Assembly (NCBI GenBank): GCA_025267735.1 | Contig: CM046299.1 | Coordinates: 35,292,887 to 35,356,886, forward strand | Reading direction: 5' to 3' | Length of the DNA: 64,000 bases | From: Mactra quadrangularis | Lineage: Eukaryota > Mollusca > Bivalvia > Venerida > Mactridae | Part shown: in pieces, positions 45,641 to 57,321 of the stretch | How the letters are laid out: every line of letters begins with the position of its first letter | Numbering within the stretch: position 1 is the first letter of the stretch | Position numbers and translations under genes: made by a program | Notes under the pieces: generated by a model | What the model saw: the letters and a program-made list of their open reading frames with translations, nothing else | Database searches by the model: none | Told to the model about the DNA's origin: nothing

Positions 45641-45890
45641 TATCCCCGCTTCGAAGAAGAGGGGGGTATACTGTTTTACCCTTGTCCGTCCGTCCGTTAC
45701 AAAATTTCCGTCGCAGTTTTCTCAGCAACTATAACATGCAGCAGCCTAATACTTTGCATATTGCTTCATCCCATAGTCCCATGTGGTGTAAAGCGATTTC
45801 ATGCTCCTTGCTCATCTACTTCCTGTTTGTCGCATATTTTTAGATTTTTGCGGGGGTATCACTAGTGAGCATTAGCTCACAGATTTACTT
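45640..45890 (+). repeat. dispersed repeat with GGGGTATAC...GAGCATTAGCTCACAG
   Basis: It contains the CCCTTGTCCGTCCGTCCGTT run and ends GTGAGCATTAGCTCACAG. This is a type of repeat I recognise as frequent in bivalve genomes, from general knowledge only. No coding capacity. Confidence 0.45.
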
Positions 45891-46029
45891 GTTGGTTATT
45901 TTATGGCATCCAAGGCACCTCACCTAGCTTTCCTGGACCCTTGTCTTGTCATCTACCCTTCCACAAGGCTGGAAACTTCTCCATATATACCTTTTTAATG
46001 GAGGGAAATTGACATAATTGACAAATTTT

Positions 46030-46130
46030 CATGGAAGGGTATAACCTCCATGGATGGGATTCAAACCCGTGCCCCCTTTCGAGACACTAATTAGAAATCC
46101 TGATACACTACCAAAGCCTAGGATAATGAC
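46030..46130 (-). repeat. tRNA-like SINE head (minus)
   Basis: On the minus strand a TTTGGTAGTGTATC A-box-like stretch precedes CACGGGTTTGAATCCCATCC, a clear B box. The cloverleaf stems are not maintained, so it is a SINE remnant rather than a tRNA gene. Confidence 0.5.
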
Positions 46131-47133
46131 CTGGGTTATATATCCAACCGAGACACTAGATCTATGATATTATATATGATTTTATAGGTAATACACCAGT
46201 GGTCAATTTCTTCACAATAAGTTAAATCAATTCACTTGATTATATTACTTTATACGAATATATAGGTTGCTAAGGGTTTGCTCTCTATTTAAGACTTAAG
46301 ATACTGGGTCAACAACTTAAGCATACACCCAGTTTTTTCATTACAAACTTTCGGTTGCACTGGACATTTGATCCTGCGAAATGAAATTTTATGGGACCAA
46401 ATAAAAATTTACAGAACCTGTTTTTTTTAATGATTTGTTAAATATATAACACTGTCTATTTCAATGATATATAGTAATTAATATATCAACATGATTGTAA
46501 AATTGAATTAATAATATACACGCAATATACAGATAAACAAAGCACTGCAATAAATGAAATGCAAGATAATTATAAAATTAGGGACAATATAAATGCTAAC
46601 TGTGTTAATTTCACATTGAATTTCACATTCACTATATATTATCATGACTAACACTGTCCATGGAATGCAATGAAAATATACATTTGTCTAATACCAATTT
46701 ACGTGTTATCATCACAATACTTAATATGAGAAAGAACTTCAATACATAACTTAATTAAACATGTTTATGCTAATTGTTGCATTACATAGTGAAAGAAGAT
46801 CAAAATTGAAAGTAGAATATGGTTGCCAATATCATATGTTGAAGATGAAGTCTTGAGATTGAAAAAAACTTTCTCTGAATTGCATAACTAAGCTCAAAAA
46901 AACAATTTTGGATAATACATTCTATGTATTCAATGTTAAAAACTGAATGTACTGGGCTCTTACAAAAGTACCCACCCCTCTTGTTTAATTCGTTTAATAA
47001 ATGGGCACTTTTTTCAAACTGAAATGTAGAAAGCAAAATGGTTTGACATGTTCACTGTGTCTCTATTGCTTGTTATATTTTTATTACAGTTTTAATACAG
47101 CTTTCATGTCTGCTGTACATGAATATATCTTTG

Positions 47134-47638
47134 TATAGTGCGTACAAGTTGACCCCGACCTTACCTTTCACATTTGCATCTAATTATCATCTACACACAT
47201 CCCGGCAAAAATCAATACCACGCCTACTCTATACTTCGGCTCGTTACGTATTTAAGATAAAACAAGACATGAATAGAGTATACACAGCCCGCATGTATAA
47301 CAACTCACGATTAAAATGAATTAAAACGGGAAGCTCGTGTTCTTACCTTCAGATTACTATTAATAATAAAATGGATGGGGGGATGGCGGTTGTGGGGCTA
47401 AAACCCACACCATTTGAATTGGTAGCTAGCCTCATCGTATAATTATCTGGTCCGGTCTATGTGTAATAGACACTCATTGTACGCTTTAAAAGTACTTTAA
47501 AATTAATCCCTGTCTTAAAATGTATTCGAGCCTCGGCGATATAATCCGATTGCTATCGAGATTTAATATTACATTCGTATTCAAATAATGAATATTCTTG
47601 CATAAAGGTCAGGTCGGGGTCAACTTGTACGCACTATA
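47134..47638. mobile_element. 505-bp MITE, TATAGT family relative
   Basis: The ends TATAGTGCGTACAAGTTGAC and the matching inverted right end are perfect for at least 26 bp and continue CCCGACCT. CTTGCATAAAGGTC just inside the right end is shared with the element at 12799. TA edges are present. No coding capacity. Confidence 0.82.
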
Positions 47639-47974
47639 CTGTAGCTTTAAGTGGAAAAATTGGTGAGGCCCTTTCAAGGGGAAAATAGCGAGACAAGTTA
47701 AATTAAGGGAAATCACTTCATATTTTTAATATTTGTGATAACATCATGACACTGACAGAATCATATTTTCAAAGTAATATTATTGTCTTTTTCTTTGAAA
47801 AAAATAACTTAGAATGTTTACTCCTGCGATTTCTCTTCAGAAATGCCAAAGATGCTATAAACAGCAAAAAATATTTAAAAAAATATAACACTACTGCAAA
47901 GGGGAACAAATGGGGGCAAACCAGCCAACCCAACTCTGTTACATGTTCATGTAACTCAATAAAAATTCATTGTC

Positions 47975-48205
47975 CGAACTGAGATTGGAATGCACGACCT
48001 TTAGTCTAAGTGGACACTCTACCACGTCACCATAAAAAGGAGCTTGATTGTTTGTGGGACTATCTGAGGTGCGATCACACAATTTACATTAGGCTCTAAG
48101 TGTAACCTGATTAAAATCCATGGTCCGAACTAGGATTCTAACCCATGACCTCTCGAGTCCTTAGCAGACACTACCATGTTGCAATAAAAGCTAGCTTAAA
48201 TGCAA
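47975..48205 (-). repeat. two tandem tRNA-like heads (dimeric SINE remnant)
   Basis: On the minus strand two units about 140 bp apart each show an A-box-like GTGACGTGGTAGAGTG or ACATGGTAGTGTCTGC. Each is followed by a B-box-like GGTCGTGCATTCCAATC or GGGTTAGAATCC and then AGTTCGGACMATG. Stems are degenerate. This looks like a dimeric tRNA-derived SINE. Confidence 0.45.
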
Positions 48206-50480
48206 GGGATTACAAATGCTGTATTATACCTCTGCTGCATATATATCCAAGTTTTCAGAATCTATCTTCAATATGTTTCTAATTTCATAATGATCAAATT
48301 ACTTGAATTTAAAGCATATTTATGCAAATAAGGTATTTAAGTACATGTAAATGATAAACAGTTTATTTGTATACAAATCAATGTCCTTGCTTTAAACTGA
48401 AATATTCTGCATAAAATATTTTAATGTTATAAATGCTAACTTCATAATTGGATACAAATATTACCTATGGTAGCTTAAGTTTGTATATGATCATTTAGTA
48501 ATGTGAAGCATAAAAAGAAATTTAATGTTGTCAATTTTTCTATCATAATTTTTACCATTTCTTGAAAAAATGGGCTGTTTTATGTAATAGCGCTGTCTGT
48601 TTGTCAATCGGTGGACAATTGTTTGTCAGACTGTGACTTAACAATGGCTGTACCTACGTTTACCAAATGTTTTGTGTGGATAGCCCATGCGTCCAGGATG
48701 TGACCTAGTAGTTGTGAGGCCTTGGGGTCAAAGTCCCCGGACATTTGCATGGAAAAACTATGTCTTGATGGCATCTTGACTTGGCTGTACCTAGGTGTAC
48801 TAAATCTTTACTTCATTTAGCCCTTAGGTAAAAGATTTGTCTTATAATTGATTCTGAGGTCCCAGGTCAAAGGTCATGGTCGGTGATTTGAAATTGTAGA
48901 CAGACAAAATTAATGTGTTTTACCACAATTAATTGAAGTACATGAGCTTTTTGACAACTTGTGAATATCTACTTTTTTAAGATGTGAATGTTAAAGTCTG
49001 TTCCCTATCAGTGTGAACAATGGAACAGTATGTTTATGATAAGTCTACCTAGAAGCTATAGGGTGACAGGGTGTCGGTATACTCAGTATCTGAGCCACAT
49101 CATTATGCTAGAAATCAAAGCACTGGAGTGCTGAAGGAACGATGTCCTGAACTTATTTTTTGATTGTTTATTACTATCGAATGATGTAATTAAGCTACGC
49201 ATATAACATGCATTGTCAAAAACATCGTAGGCCCTTTTTACTCCAACAAGTAATCATTGCAGTTGTCACGGGTTGAGTTGTCTACGGTTTGAGTTGTCCC
49301 GTCTCCATTGCAAACTTTATATGTCCTGAGAGTAACCTCCCTTTTCCTGAAGAGTTTCAAGAACGACAACACAAGCCAGCGTTGTATTACATTTAAATGA
49401 GATGTTAATGAGTTTCACGCTTGAACTACGCCTCTTTGTCTATGTTGAAAATTGTTGAAGCGTGAAAAGAGTAATCTTATACTTTCTTGTTACCATTGGA
49501 ACGATGTTAAATAACATCGTTCCAAAAAGGACAAAGATATATTTAATTAAGATTTTTTGCCGCAACATCCTGTAATCTTTCTGAATTCATATGTTTTGAT
49601 ATTTTGTAGCTGTAAATCATCTTTCATAATTTTTTGCTTTTACCTGTATCATCATTTATACCTGATATGTACATCAGCATAACATGTATCAAGTTTGACC
49701 GTTATCTAAGGTCTGGTATACTGTACACAGTGGACCTCTGTGTGTCGCCAAGGGGTTACAATATTGGACTGGTTAGTGGTAATCATTTGATAGCCAGCTG
49801 GAAACTTTATCCAACTAGCTCAGTACTGGGGGACAAGGAAGCAAACTCAATAGTGATTAATCTAAGTTGTAAGAACTTGTTTCACTGTCGAGCTGAATTA
49901 AATTAGTATATCATCAGCAAAACAGAATTATTTTTAATGTAGAATATTTTAGTTGGTTGTAGGAAATTCAATTATCTAGCCTTATACTGCTATATTAATG
50001 GTGTCACATTAACAGTTGGCATGCAGATTTTTTACTATGGAATAATGTTGAAGTTTTCACAATGGAAAACTAAACATCTATAGAATAGATTTAAATAAAT
50101 TTTGAATAAATTTAAATAAATCAATTTTGTTATAATGACACTCTCAGTTGTATATATTTGCATTTTTATCAGTAAATTAACATCCAGTCAGAACTTCTCA
50201 TTAATATGCATGAATAAGTTATTCATAGCCTGCATTCATGACATATTTACTATAAATATTTATGAGCCTAGGCAATATTTTACATTGTACAAACTTTCAA
50301 CAAAAATATTTAGAAATAAATAGAGGATTTGTTATTAAGTTAGTTTGAAAACATTTATGCGGTATGCTTGTAATGAAATAAAAAAATATGAGTAATAAAC
50401 CAAGGCTCCAAGTCTGCATCCTAGTTTCCATATATCCTCACATATATATATGATGTATTGGAAGTGTTGTATTGTATCAG
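48206..50480. other. non-coding stretch with repeat fragments
   Basis: No exon was recognised. A perfect inverted pair (GGAACGATGTTA and TAACATCGTTCC, 49498-49523) and an upstream GGAACGATG near 49137 suggest a TIR element of about 390 bp. A segment at 49796-49906 recurs at 62880-62985. Possibly intron or intergenic. Confidence 0.4.
49796..49906 (+). repeat. dispersed repeat pair, copy 1
   Basis: It shares CTAGCTCAGTA, ACAAGGAAG, AGTGATTAATCTAAGTTGT (one gap) and CTTGTTTCAC with 62880-62985, same orientation. Unclassified. Confidence 0.6.
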
Positions 50481-50490
50481 AACTAGAAAA

Positions 50491-50804
50491 GAAACCCAGC
50501 TAGCTCATTTGGTGGCTTGCAAGTCTACTGATGGAGAGTCGTGGGTTCGATTCCCGGGTGGGGAATACTTTCGTGGACCTTGAAGATGAAATTATTTCTA
50601 CAGCCATTCTCCCTCCTACCAGTGATTCCTAATTATGTAGGACAGTTGTCAGTCACTGACAAAAGTATGCGCTTAGTAGTTGGTTAACAGCTAAATCCAG
50701 AGATTTAGCCTTTCCAGGATCAGTGAGTCGGTTGACTGATGACCGTTATATGACCAGTACAATGTGTTGCTTCAGCGTTTAACCCAACAAAAACAAAACA
50801 AACA
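50491..50804 (+). mobile_element. tRNA-derived SINE, copy C
   Basis: Best preserved copy, with head CCCAGCTAGCTCATTTGG, B box GGGTTCGATTCCCGGG, a TTGACTGATGACCGTTATAT core and the CAACAAAAAC tail. A 10-bp duplication AACTAGAAAA flanks it (50481-50490 and 50805-50814). Confidence 0.92.
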
Positions 50805-50814
50805 AACTAGAAAA

Positions 50815-53450
50815 AAAATTATCTGTTAAGATACGACACAAACCAAACCTCTAACTCTAAATATCTTGTTTAAAGCAGCACTGCACATATGCTCTAACTT
50901 TTTGGACTGCTTCATGAAGACCTTGTTATCATCTATCTGATCATATAAGTGTCATTTGAATTTAATATGTTTCGTGATACTTATTATAGTATTGTGACTT
51001 TGGTATTATATGGTAAATTACGACATGTTGCATTGTCTTTAGGCAAGGACGCCACATGAAAACATGAAAAGGTGTATTTGGTGTATTTTTGTCCTATGGG
51101 GCACCATTCAATAACTCAATCATACGACAATTTAATCATTTGTTGCGCTTTTGCCTGATGTGCGACACTTTTTCTTGTTGTATTTTTGCCTTAACTTAGT
51201 CGCATCTTCATGTTTTCTTGTGGCACCTCGCGGGATGAAGATGTGACAGATCTTCTCTGTCTGATTGTGTTCTCCCATTTTTGCCTTCCCCTTACACATG
51301 CGTACATCTTCAATAGTCTTCTGTGCATGTGGAAGATGAAAGAGGGAAAACACAAACCTCACAGTTCTGCATGAAGTTAAGTTCAGTTCTTACATGCACA
51401 GAACTATTTTTATGTGAAAAAATATTTTCAGAGCATGTCCATGTCAGAATTCTAATTCTGAGGGGGGAATTGCATTCAACAATCTTTGCGAATAAACATG
51501 AATAAACCTCTGTACCAATAGAATACTTAATTATAGCATTGTCAATGCTCTGTACTGTAACTGCTTGAAGCTTTCATGCTTTTCCAGTGTGGCACAGTAG
51601 GCAATATAAATAAGATTAAAATTCATTAAATATAATAATATAATTCATTGAATATAATAGTTTGAACAAATTTCTGTATTTCCCTGGTTGTTACAGTATG
51701 TTTTATTTAAGGTTCAATTTTTTTAGCATAAAACATTTTATATCCAGGTCTAAATTTGAGAAAAGTAAAATATACTACTGTAGGTATATATAATTTATCA
51801 ACATTTATCTTCTTTAAATATTTTGATTACATACATTTGAAATTTAATTCAGCTTCTTAATATTCAGAATGTAAATTTTGATGTAAATTACCTGTATAAT
51901 AACAGTGTCTTATTTCAGACCTTCATTGTTATCGTAAATAAACGAATATTTTGCATAATTTCTTTAGAATTCATTTTAAGCAGTAAAGATTAAATGCATT
52001 ATGTTTATAATGATTTTTTCTCAGGGTATTGAGAATTGTTTAAAAAAAATGTGATATCTCGTTTTTATCTAACATTGAAGTAAAATTAGTTGTATGATAT
52101 GCTAATTAGATGAATATTAATGATCATGATTTATTTGTGAACTCCAGAATTGTGAAACCAAAGCTTTATTTGCATATATGCAAATTTTATGAATTTTGTA
52201 TGAAGAGTGTTGAATGTTTTTCATCTGTGTATAAGATTTTACCATTACATGTAGAAGTTGATTGAATATTGTTGGGGAAACTTGAATTAAATACTGCAGT
52301 TGTAATTTGTTTATTCTAAATGTTGGAACATTGATTATACATCTAGCTTATTTTAAACTGTTAGTTTATGAAAGTGAGTTAGTTTTGCAGTCTTACCTGT
52401 TATGAAGATCACCAATTTAATTTTGTTATAAATATGAGTTCTATGTTGATGAGATTTTATATAATATTAAAGTGTTGATGTAGTGGTCGTTTTCATGTTT
52501 TGTCATGGATTTAATGAAAGTTTTAAAGACAGGTACAGTGTTAGATTTTTTTTAAAAACCCTGAGAACAACCAAAACTCAACAAAACTCTATTAAAGAAT
52601 TTTTATGTAAAATTTGTAAACTTATGAGTCCTGCAATGCTTACTTGCTTGGTGGAACAGCTACTATTGTAACCCACTTGCCATGTAGATTTTCAACTTGG
52701 CAGGGCAAGCAGCCAAGTGCTGATTTCTATCACTGCAATGAGGTACTTAAATAGATAGATAGTATATATTTAGTTCTTAGATTTATTTATGCATAATTAA
52801 AAATATGGTTTTAAACCACAGTTTGGCATTGTTAACTTTGTATGCTGTATACATCTTTATATCTTCAGGTTCAAACATTAACACTTTAAAGATCCTTTTA
52901 TATTAACTACATGTGTCCAAGTCAATTGCCAATATAAGCCCATGCTAAATATTCCAAATATGCCGAAATGAAAACGTCGGGGAAAAATTTAATTGAAGAG
53001 CAGCAAGATTCATTTGCTCTATACTTACACATTCACTTTTGTTGAAAATGTATCTAACTTATATCTTAAAATTGCCAAGAGGCTATTTTAGAATGATTTA
53101 ATTGTTTTGGTATATTATTCAACTTTCCAATTAGCAGAGTGGCATGCTCATTACTGTATATTAAACAACAGGATGTTTAAAAGTTTAAGACTGAAAATGC
53201 GATTACTCACATTTTGTGTAATTGAAGTGAACTGTTGAAAAATAAGATAACTTGAAAATTATGTAATGGCCCATTGTATTGATGTATATCTTGCCTTTCA
53301 TAGCCATGTATCATCATCAGATAAATGATCTTTAATCTGAGTGTCACTGGCCAATGAAGGGAAAATGATCAAATACGGTCTGACTGTGAAAATGAGGAAG
53401 TTCAATTTTTTCAATAATATTACATGTCAAAGAGCATAAGAAGAGGTTTT
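50815..53450. other. non-coding stretch, nothing recognised
   Basis: Mostly T-rich sequence with short chance ORFs and no convincing exon, tRNA or terminal repeats. A GC-richer patch at about 51130-51350 may be an unclassified repeat. 5' exons of POU2F could be hidden here but none could be shown. Confidence 0.4.
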
Positions 53451-53732
53451 TATGGGCGGATCTAGCGGGGAAGGGTTAGGGTTAGGGCCGGACCCCCCCC
53501 TAGAATTTCAAAATGTACCAGTCCATTAGTGTATTTCTTGACTGTATGTCATTTGTAAGTAGCATGAAGCAATTTTTCTCGGTGCTTAACATAGGATATG
53601 TAGTTTTACTATTAATATGTTGCATTATTCTGAAAAATGTGTATAATGTGGTTGTGGTTCAAAAGTTATGACCCCCCCCCCATGAAAAAGTTTGTACCCC
53701 CCCCCTAGAAAAAAAACCTGGATCCGCCCCTG
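53451..53732. mobile_element. hAT-like MITE with GGGCGGATC ends
   Basis: The left end TATGGGCGGATCTAGC and right end CCTGGATCCGCCCCTGA are inverted copies. The right end read inverted (CAGGGGCGGATCCAGG) is a classical hAT-type terminus. C-runs and TAGAA blocks occur near both ends. A (GGGTTA)2GGG at 53473-53487 is inside. No duplication was identified, so the ends are approximate. Confidence 0.55.
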
Positions 53733-53924
53733 AGTTGATAAACAGGAGCATTTAAACATTAAATATATGATGACTGTTAAAAATGTATCCAGAAAGGTTT
53801 CATAACTTTTTTATTTGTGCACTAATCATGATGAAATTTTGAACACATCGCTTTACTTATAATGCAATTAAGGTGCTAGAGTAGCAGTATTCAATAAAAT
53901 TTTGGGCATTTTGCTGTACTCTCA

Positions 53925-54326
53925 CATGGCTTTTTCAGGGGTTTTTGGGGAAAAGGCCCCAGCCAAAATTGGGAATTTTTTACGCCAATTTGGGAAAAAC
54001 TTATAGACAAATCAACCCAATATAGAACTTTCATCATTAATTTTTCTGTATTAAATCTTTATATGCCTTGCTTTGGTGTCTCTGAAAGTGTTGCAGTGCT
54101 CTAAAAGAGTTTGTTTTGACAGTTCAATGAGGCATTCAAATCAAATTCTCATGTATTTATTATTTTTACATGATGAAATCTTGTGGTTTCTTTTGTGACA
54201 TCCGGTTCAAAGGGAATTAATTAACAAGATTGGGATTTTTTTTCTTGAAATTGGGAAAAATGGTCATTATTTGGCATTGGGAACGGGGCCCATATTCGGC
54301 CCCGTGAGATAGGCTGAAAAGCCCTG
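53925..54326. mobile_element. 402-bp MITE, CAG/CTG ends with 5-bp duplication
   Basis: The left end CATGGCTTTTTCAGGGG is inverted at the right as GGCTGAAAAGCCCTG. The 5-bp duplication TCTCA flanks it (53920-53924 and 54327-54331). It is collinear with 61339-61758 over its whole length. A GGGGCCNATATTCGGCCCC palindrome lies near the right end. Confidence 0.88.
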
Positions 54327-54736
54327 TCTCATCCAGAAGTAAGTTGCCTCTCAACGTAACCTATATTGCCATAGATACTGTAGAATGCACATTAATGCAA
54401 ATGGTGATTTTATTTCTACTAGTTGATAGTAGATCATGAGCATAATTCTCCAAAGTAACAGTGTTGAATACTCTATCTAGATATGTTAGTAAATAAGAAA
54501 GTTATGAAACCTTTCCAGATACTTTTCTAACAGCCCTGTATGTATCCAACATATATTTTGTATCACAACATAATCTTTTTGTAAAAATGGGATTGAATTT
54601 AACTCACCAATGATAACAAATAAATGTGAATAAAAAATAAAGAATGAGATTTTTTGTTTTCATGTAAAGAACATTATATAAAGAAAAATCAAGTAAATAA
54701 TTACAGTAAATTGTTATAAATCATACATAAAACGAG

Positions 54737-56264
54737 TACCGTATTTTGACGTATAAAATACGCACTTTTTTTCCTCCAAATCTGACTTCATTTTTTTTAT
54801 GCGTGTTTTATCCGTAAACAACGAAAAATCGCCCAGTCATAGACGAAAAATCGTCAAAATTTGCATATGGCGTATTATTAAAAAGGGAAGTAATTCTGTA
54901 AAACCCGGACTTTGTACGGGTTAATGATAAAAACTAGCGATCGCGCTATTTGATCTGCCGATGTTTCTTTCATTGTAACATTGTGAATGTTGTTTGTTAA
55001 TTCATAATAAATTTTAATTTAGAAGTTAAATTATTAATAATTGCTTTCCATGTTTGTTGTTAATTTGTGTTCGTTTGTATAAATTTATGGGGTAAAAAGG
55101 TTTATGTTTAATCAAGCAATAACTCAATTTTACTTCCCAAGCGTCATATTATATGATGTGTGAAAAACAATCAGCGAACAAAAGGATTAAATTTTTTAAT
55201 ATACAAACTTGACACATGTCAATTGTTATAAGGAAAGCATTGCAAGTTGGCAGTTAATTAATGCATAAAAGGTCAGGCTATGACGGATAATTGCACCTTG
55301 TTTGACAGTTTGAGTAAACTTAATTGTCGTCAATAAAAGGTATGTCAATTTGAGATGCTCTCATTATCAAACAATTGCCAAACAGTTTATAGTACTAACA
55401 TTTTTTATATTTATAAATATCAATAAACGATCTCATAATAAATAGGCATATAATTCAATTCTAATATGTGATTTAACAAAAGTTTAACAAATCAATGTGT
55501 GTCTGCTCTTCGTATCTTTGAACTTAGTAACGGCGTATCGGCTTCTTTGATGTTTTACCGTCAACCTTAATTATATAGTGACGGTCGATGTCTTTGTAAA
55601 TTATTGAGACCTGTTGGTCGGTTTTAAGTAAATAGAAGAAAAAATAAAGATTAGTGTATAAAAATATACATTTTTGGAAAGACAATTAAATTATAGATTT
55701 ATTGATAACAATTTTATTACTACGATTTTTAATTAAAAAAAATACAAGTTAAAGACATGCTTGTAAAAAAAATTATGCACTGTTAATAAATGAATTTAAC
55801 TGAAAAAAACCAATGGGACTTTATCTGATAAGGTCATAGAATGAAATGGCTTAAAACACAGATTAAAATTGAATTATATGCCCAAATTTACAAGATTTTT
55901 ATGGATATATATAAATATAAACAATGTTAGTACACTGAACTGTTTGACTATGTTTGGCAATTGTTTGATAATGAGAACATCTAAAATTGACTTACCTTAT
56001 ATTGATTATAATTTTAAATTACCAATCACTTATAGATAAATGATTGTTTGGTTGAAAGGCCGTAACACAGTAATTTTAAGTGTGTTTCACGACAGAGTAT
56101 GATTTTGCGATCTTTGAAACTTTCGATTTTGTATAAAAATCGGCCCAAATTTTTCCTTAGGACTTTACCGAAAAATCGTCAAAAAGTTTTTTTCTTCAGA
56201 TTTTAGTCAATTTTTTTGGTGCGTATTATACACAAATGCGTATTTTATACGTCAAAATACGGTA
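54737..56264. mobile_element. 1.5-kb fold-back element with TACCGTATTTTGACG ends
   Basis: The left TACCGTATTTTGACGTATAA and the right inverted copy are perfect over about 27 bp. A second inverted pair lies inside (about 55340-55430 and 55905-56000, sharing AACAATTGCCAAACA and TTCTCATTATCAAAC variants), so the element is largely a decayed palindrome. TA at each edge may be the target duplication. No transposase. Confidence 0.75.
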
Positions 56265-56409
56265 TATAGTCCAACAGAATTAACCTGAGCTTGACCTTTA
56301 TGCGACAATATTAAACTCAGTATTTACAGTCTATTTTTGTCTTTGTAAGTGAAGTGTGTATTTATTATAATTAGGTAGTTCAAGCTCAGGTTAATTCTGT
56401 TGGACTATA
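56265..56409. mobile_element. 145-bp MITE, TATAGTCC family, copy 2
   Basis: The ends TATAGTCCAACAGAATTAAC and its exact inverted copy continue with CTGAGCTTGA, a 30-bp near-perfect TIR. It directly abuts the right end of the preceding element. This is a minimal derivative of the 12799 element. Confidence 0.88.
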
Positions 56410-56678
56410 AATCACATCATATATACATATATTTAATATCAAAGAAAGACTACATTTAGGCAGCAAATATCACAGTATAGAAAAATTACAAACAAAAAAC
56501 ACTAACAATCGCTATTAAGTTTGCTTATAGTTTAAGCTTTCCCGTTGGACCTTTAGAAATAGCAAATGGACTGTATTTGATTCAGACTATTTATAATATT
56601 TAAGTAAAATTTGTATTTTGTTTGTTAAATGTGTTTGTTTTTTATATCCTTTGACTAAAAGGTGGAGGAGGATTTTAC

Positions 56679-56765
56679 AGTAAACTTTTATCAATCTGAT
56701 TAAAACCCGATCTAAAATTACAGTAAACTTTTATCAATCTGATTAAAACCCGATCTAAAATTTTA
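56679..56765 (+). repeat. 43-bp tandem duplication
   Basis: Two adjacent copies of a unit starting TTACAGTAAACTTTTATCAA and ending CCCGATCTAAAA, apparently identical. It lies within the dispersed repeat related to 33597-33965. Confidence 0.8.
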
Positions 56766-56930
56766 CGCTCGCCTACTCGCTAATTTAGATCTGGCTTTTT
56801 TCAAATGAGGGTCACGTTCAGGTGACCTTTTCACACCATAATATTAATGACAAAATTGTTATGATAGGTAACTTGTTTACATCGTCTACATAACTTGTTT
56901 ACATCGTCTTCGTCACGCAATTTGAACTGA

Positions 56931-57009
56931 GCTAATTCAACAGCAGTATTATTCACAGTCTGTGATTGGACGAATTGCAGACTGTGAATAATACTGCTGT
57001 TAAATTAGC
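56931..57009. repeat. 79-nt perfect-type hairpin
   Basis: Arms 56931-56962 and 56978-57009 are 32-nt inverted copies with a single mismatch, around a 15-nt loop. The loop and inner stem (CAGTCTGTGATTGGACG) match the dispersed repeat at 33760, so the hairpin probably arose by inverted duplication inside that repeat. Confidence 0.85.
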
Positions 57010-57277
57010 TTGCGAACCTTAGTCTAAAAATAGAAATTACGAAATCAAAATGTTATTTATAGTGTTTTGTTTAGATGAAAGCTACGCATTGATTAGTTGA
57101 CATAAAGGTCATCTTGACGTGACCCTCCATTGAGATAGTAGAGATCCTGTTAGACAATGCTCTACAGTATATCATAATCTGTTTACGGAGATTATATGTA
57201 TTTAAAATTTTGTGATGAAGAAAAATATGAAATTTGTTGTTTGATAATTACATGTGTCATATATGTTGTTATTTCAG

Positions 57278-57321
57278 AACCAAATATGAAGGAAGATGAT
57301 GGAACAGAAAATAAAATTCAG
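57278..57321 (+). CDS. POU2F1: POU2F exon a
   Basis: Acceptor ATTTCAG, donor GTAATT. Only one frame is open: (x)PN MKEDDGTENKIQ, with a methionine at 57286. Upstream coding cannot be excluded, so the start is uncertain. Confidence 0.7.

Noticed and set aside
53473..53487. GGGTTAGGGTTAGGG, telomere-type repeat
   Set aside because: Only about two and a half units, inside a MITE; not a telomere or an interstitial telomeric array.
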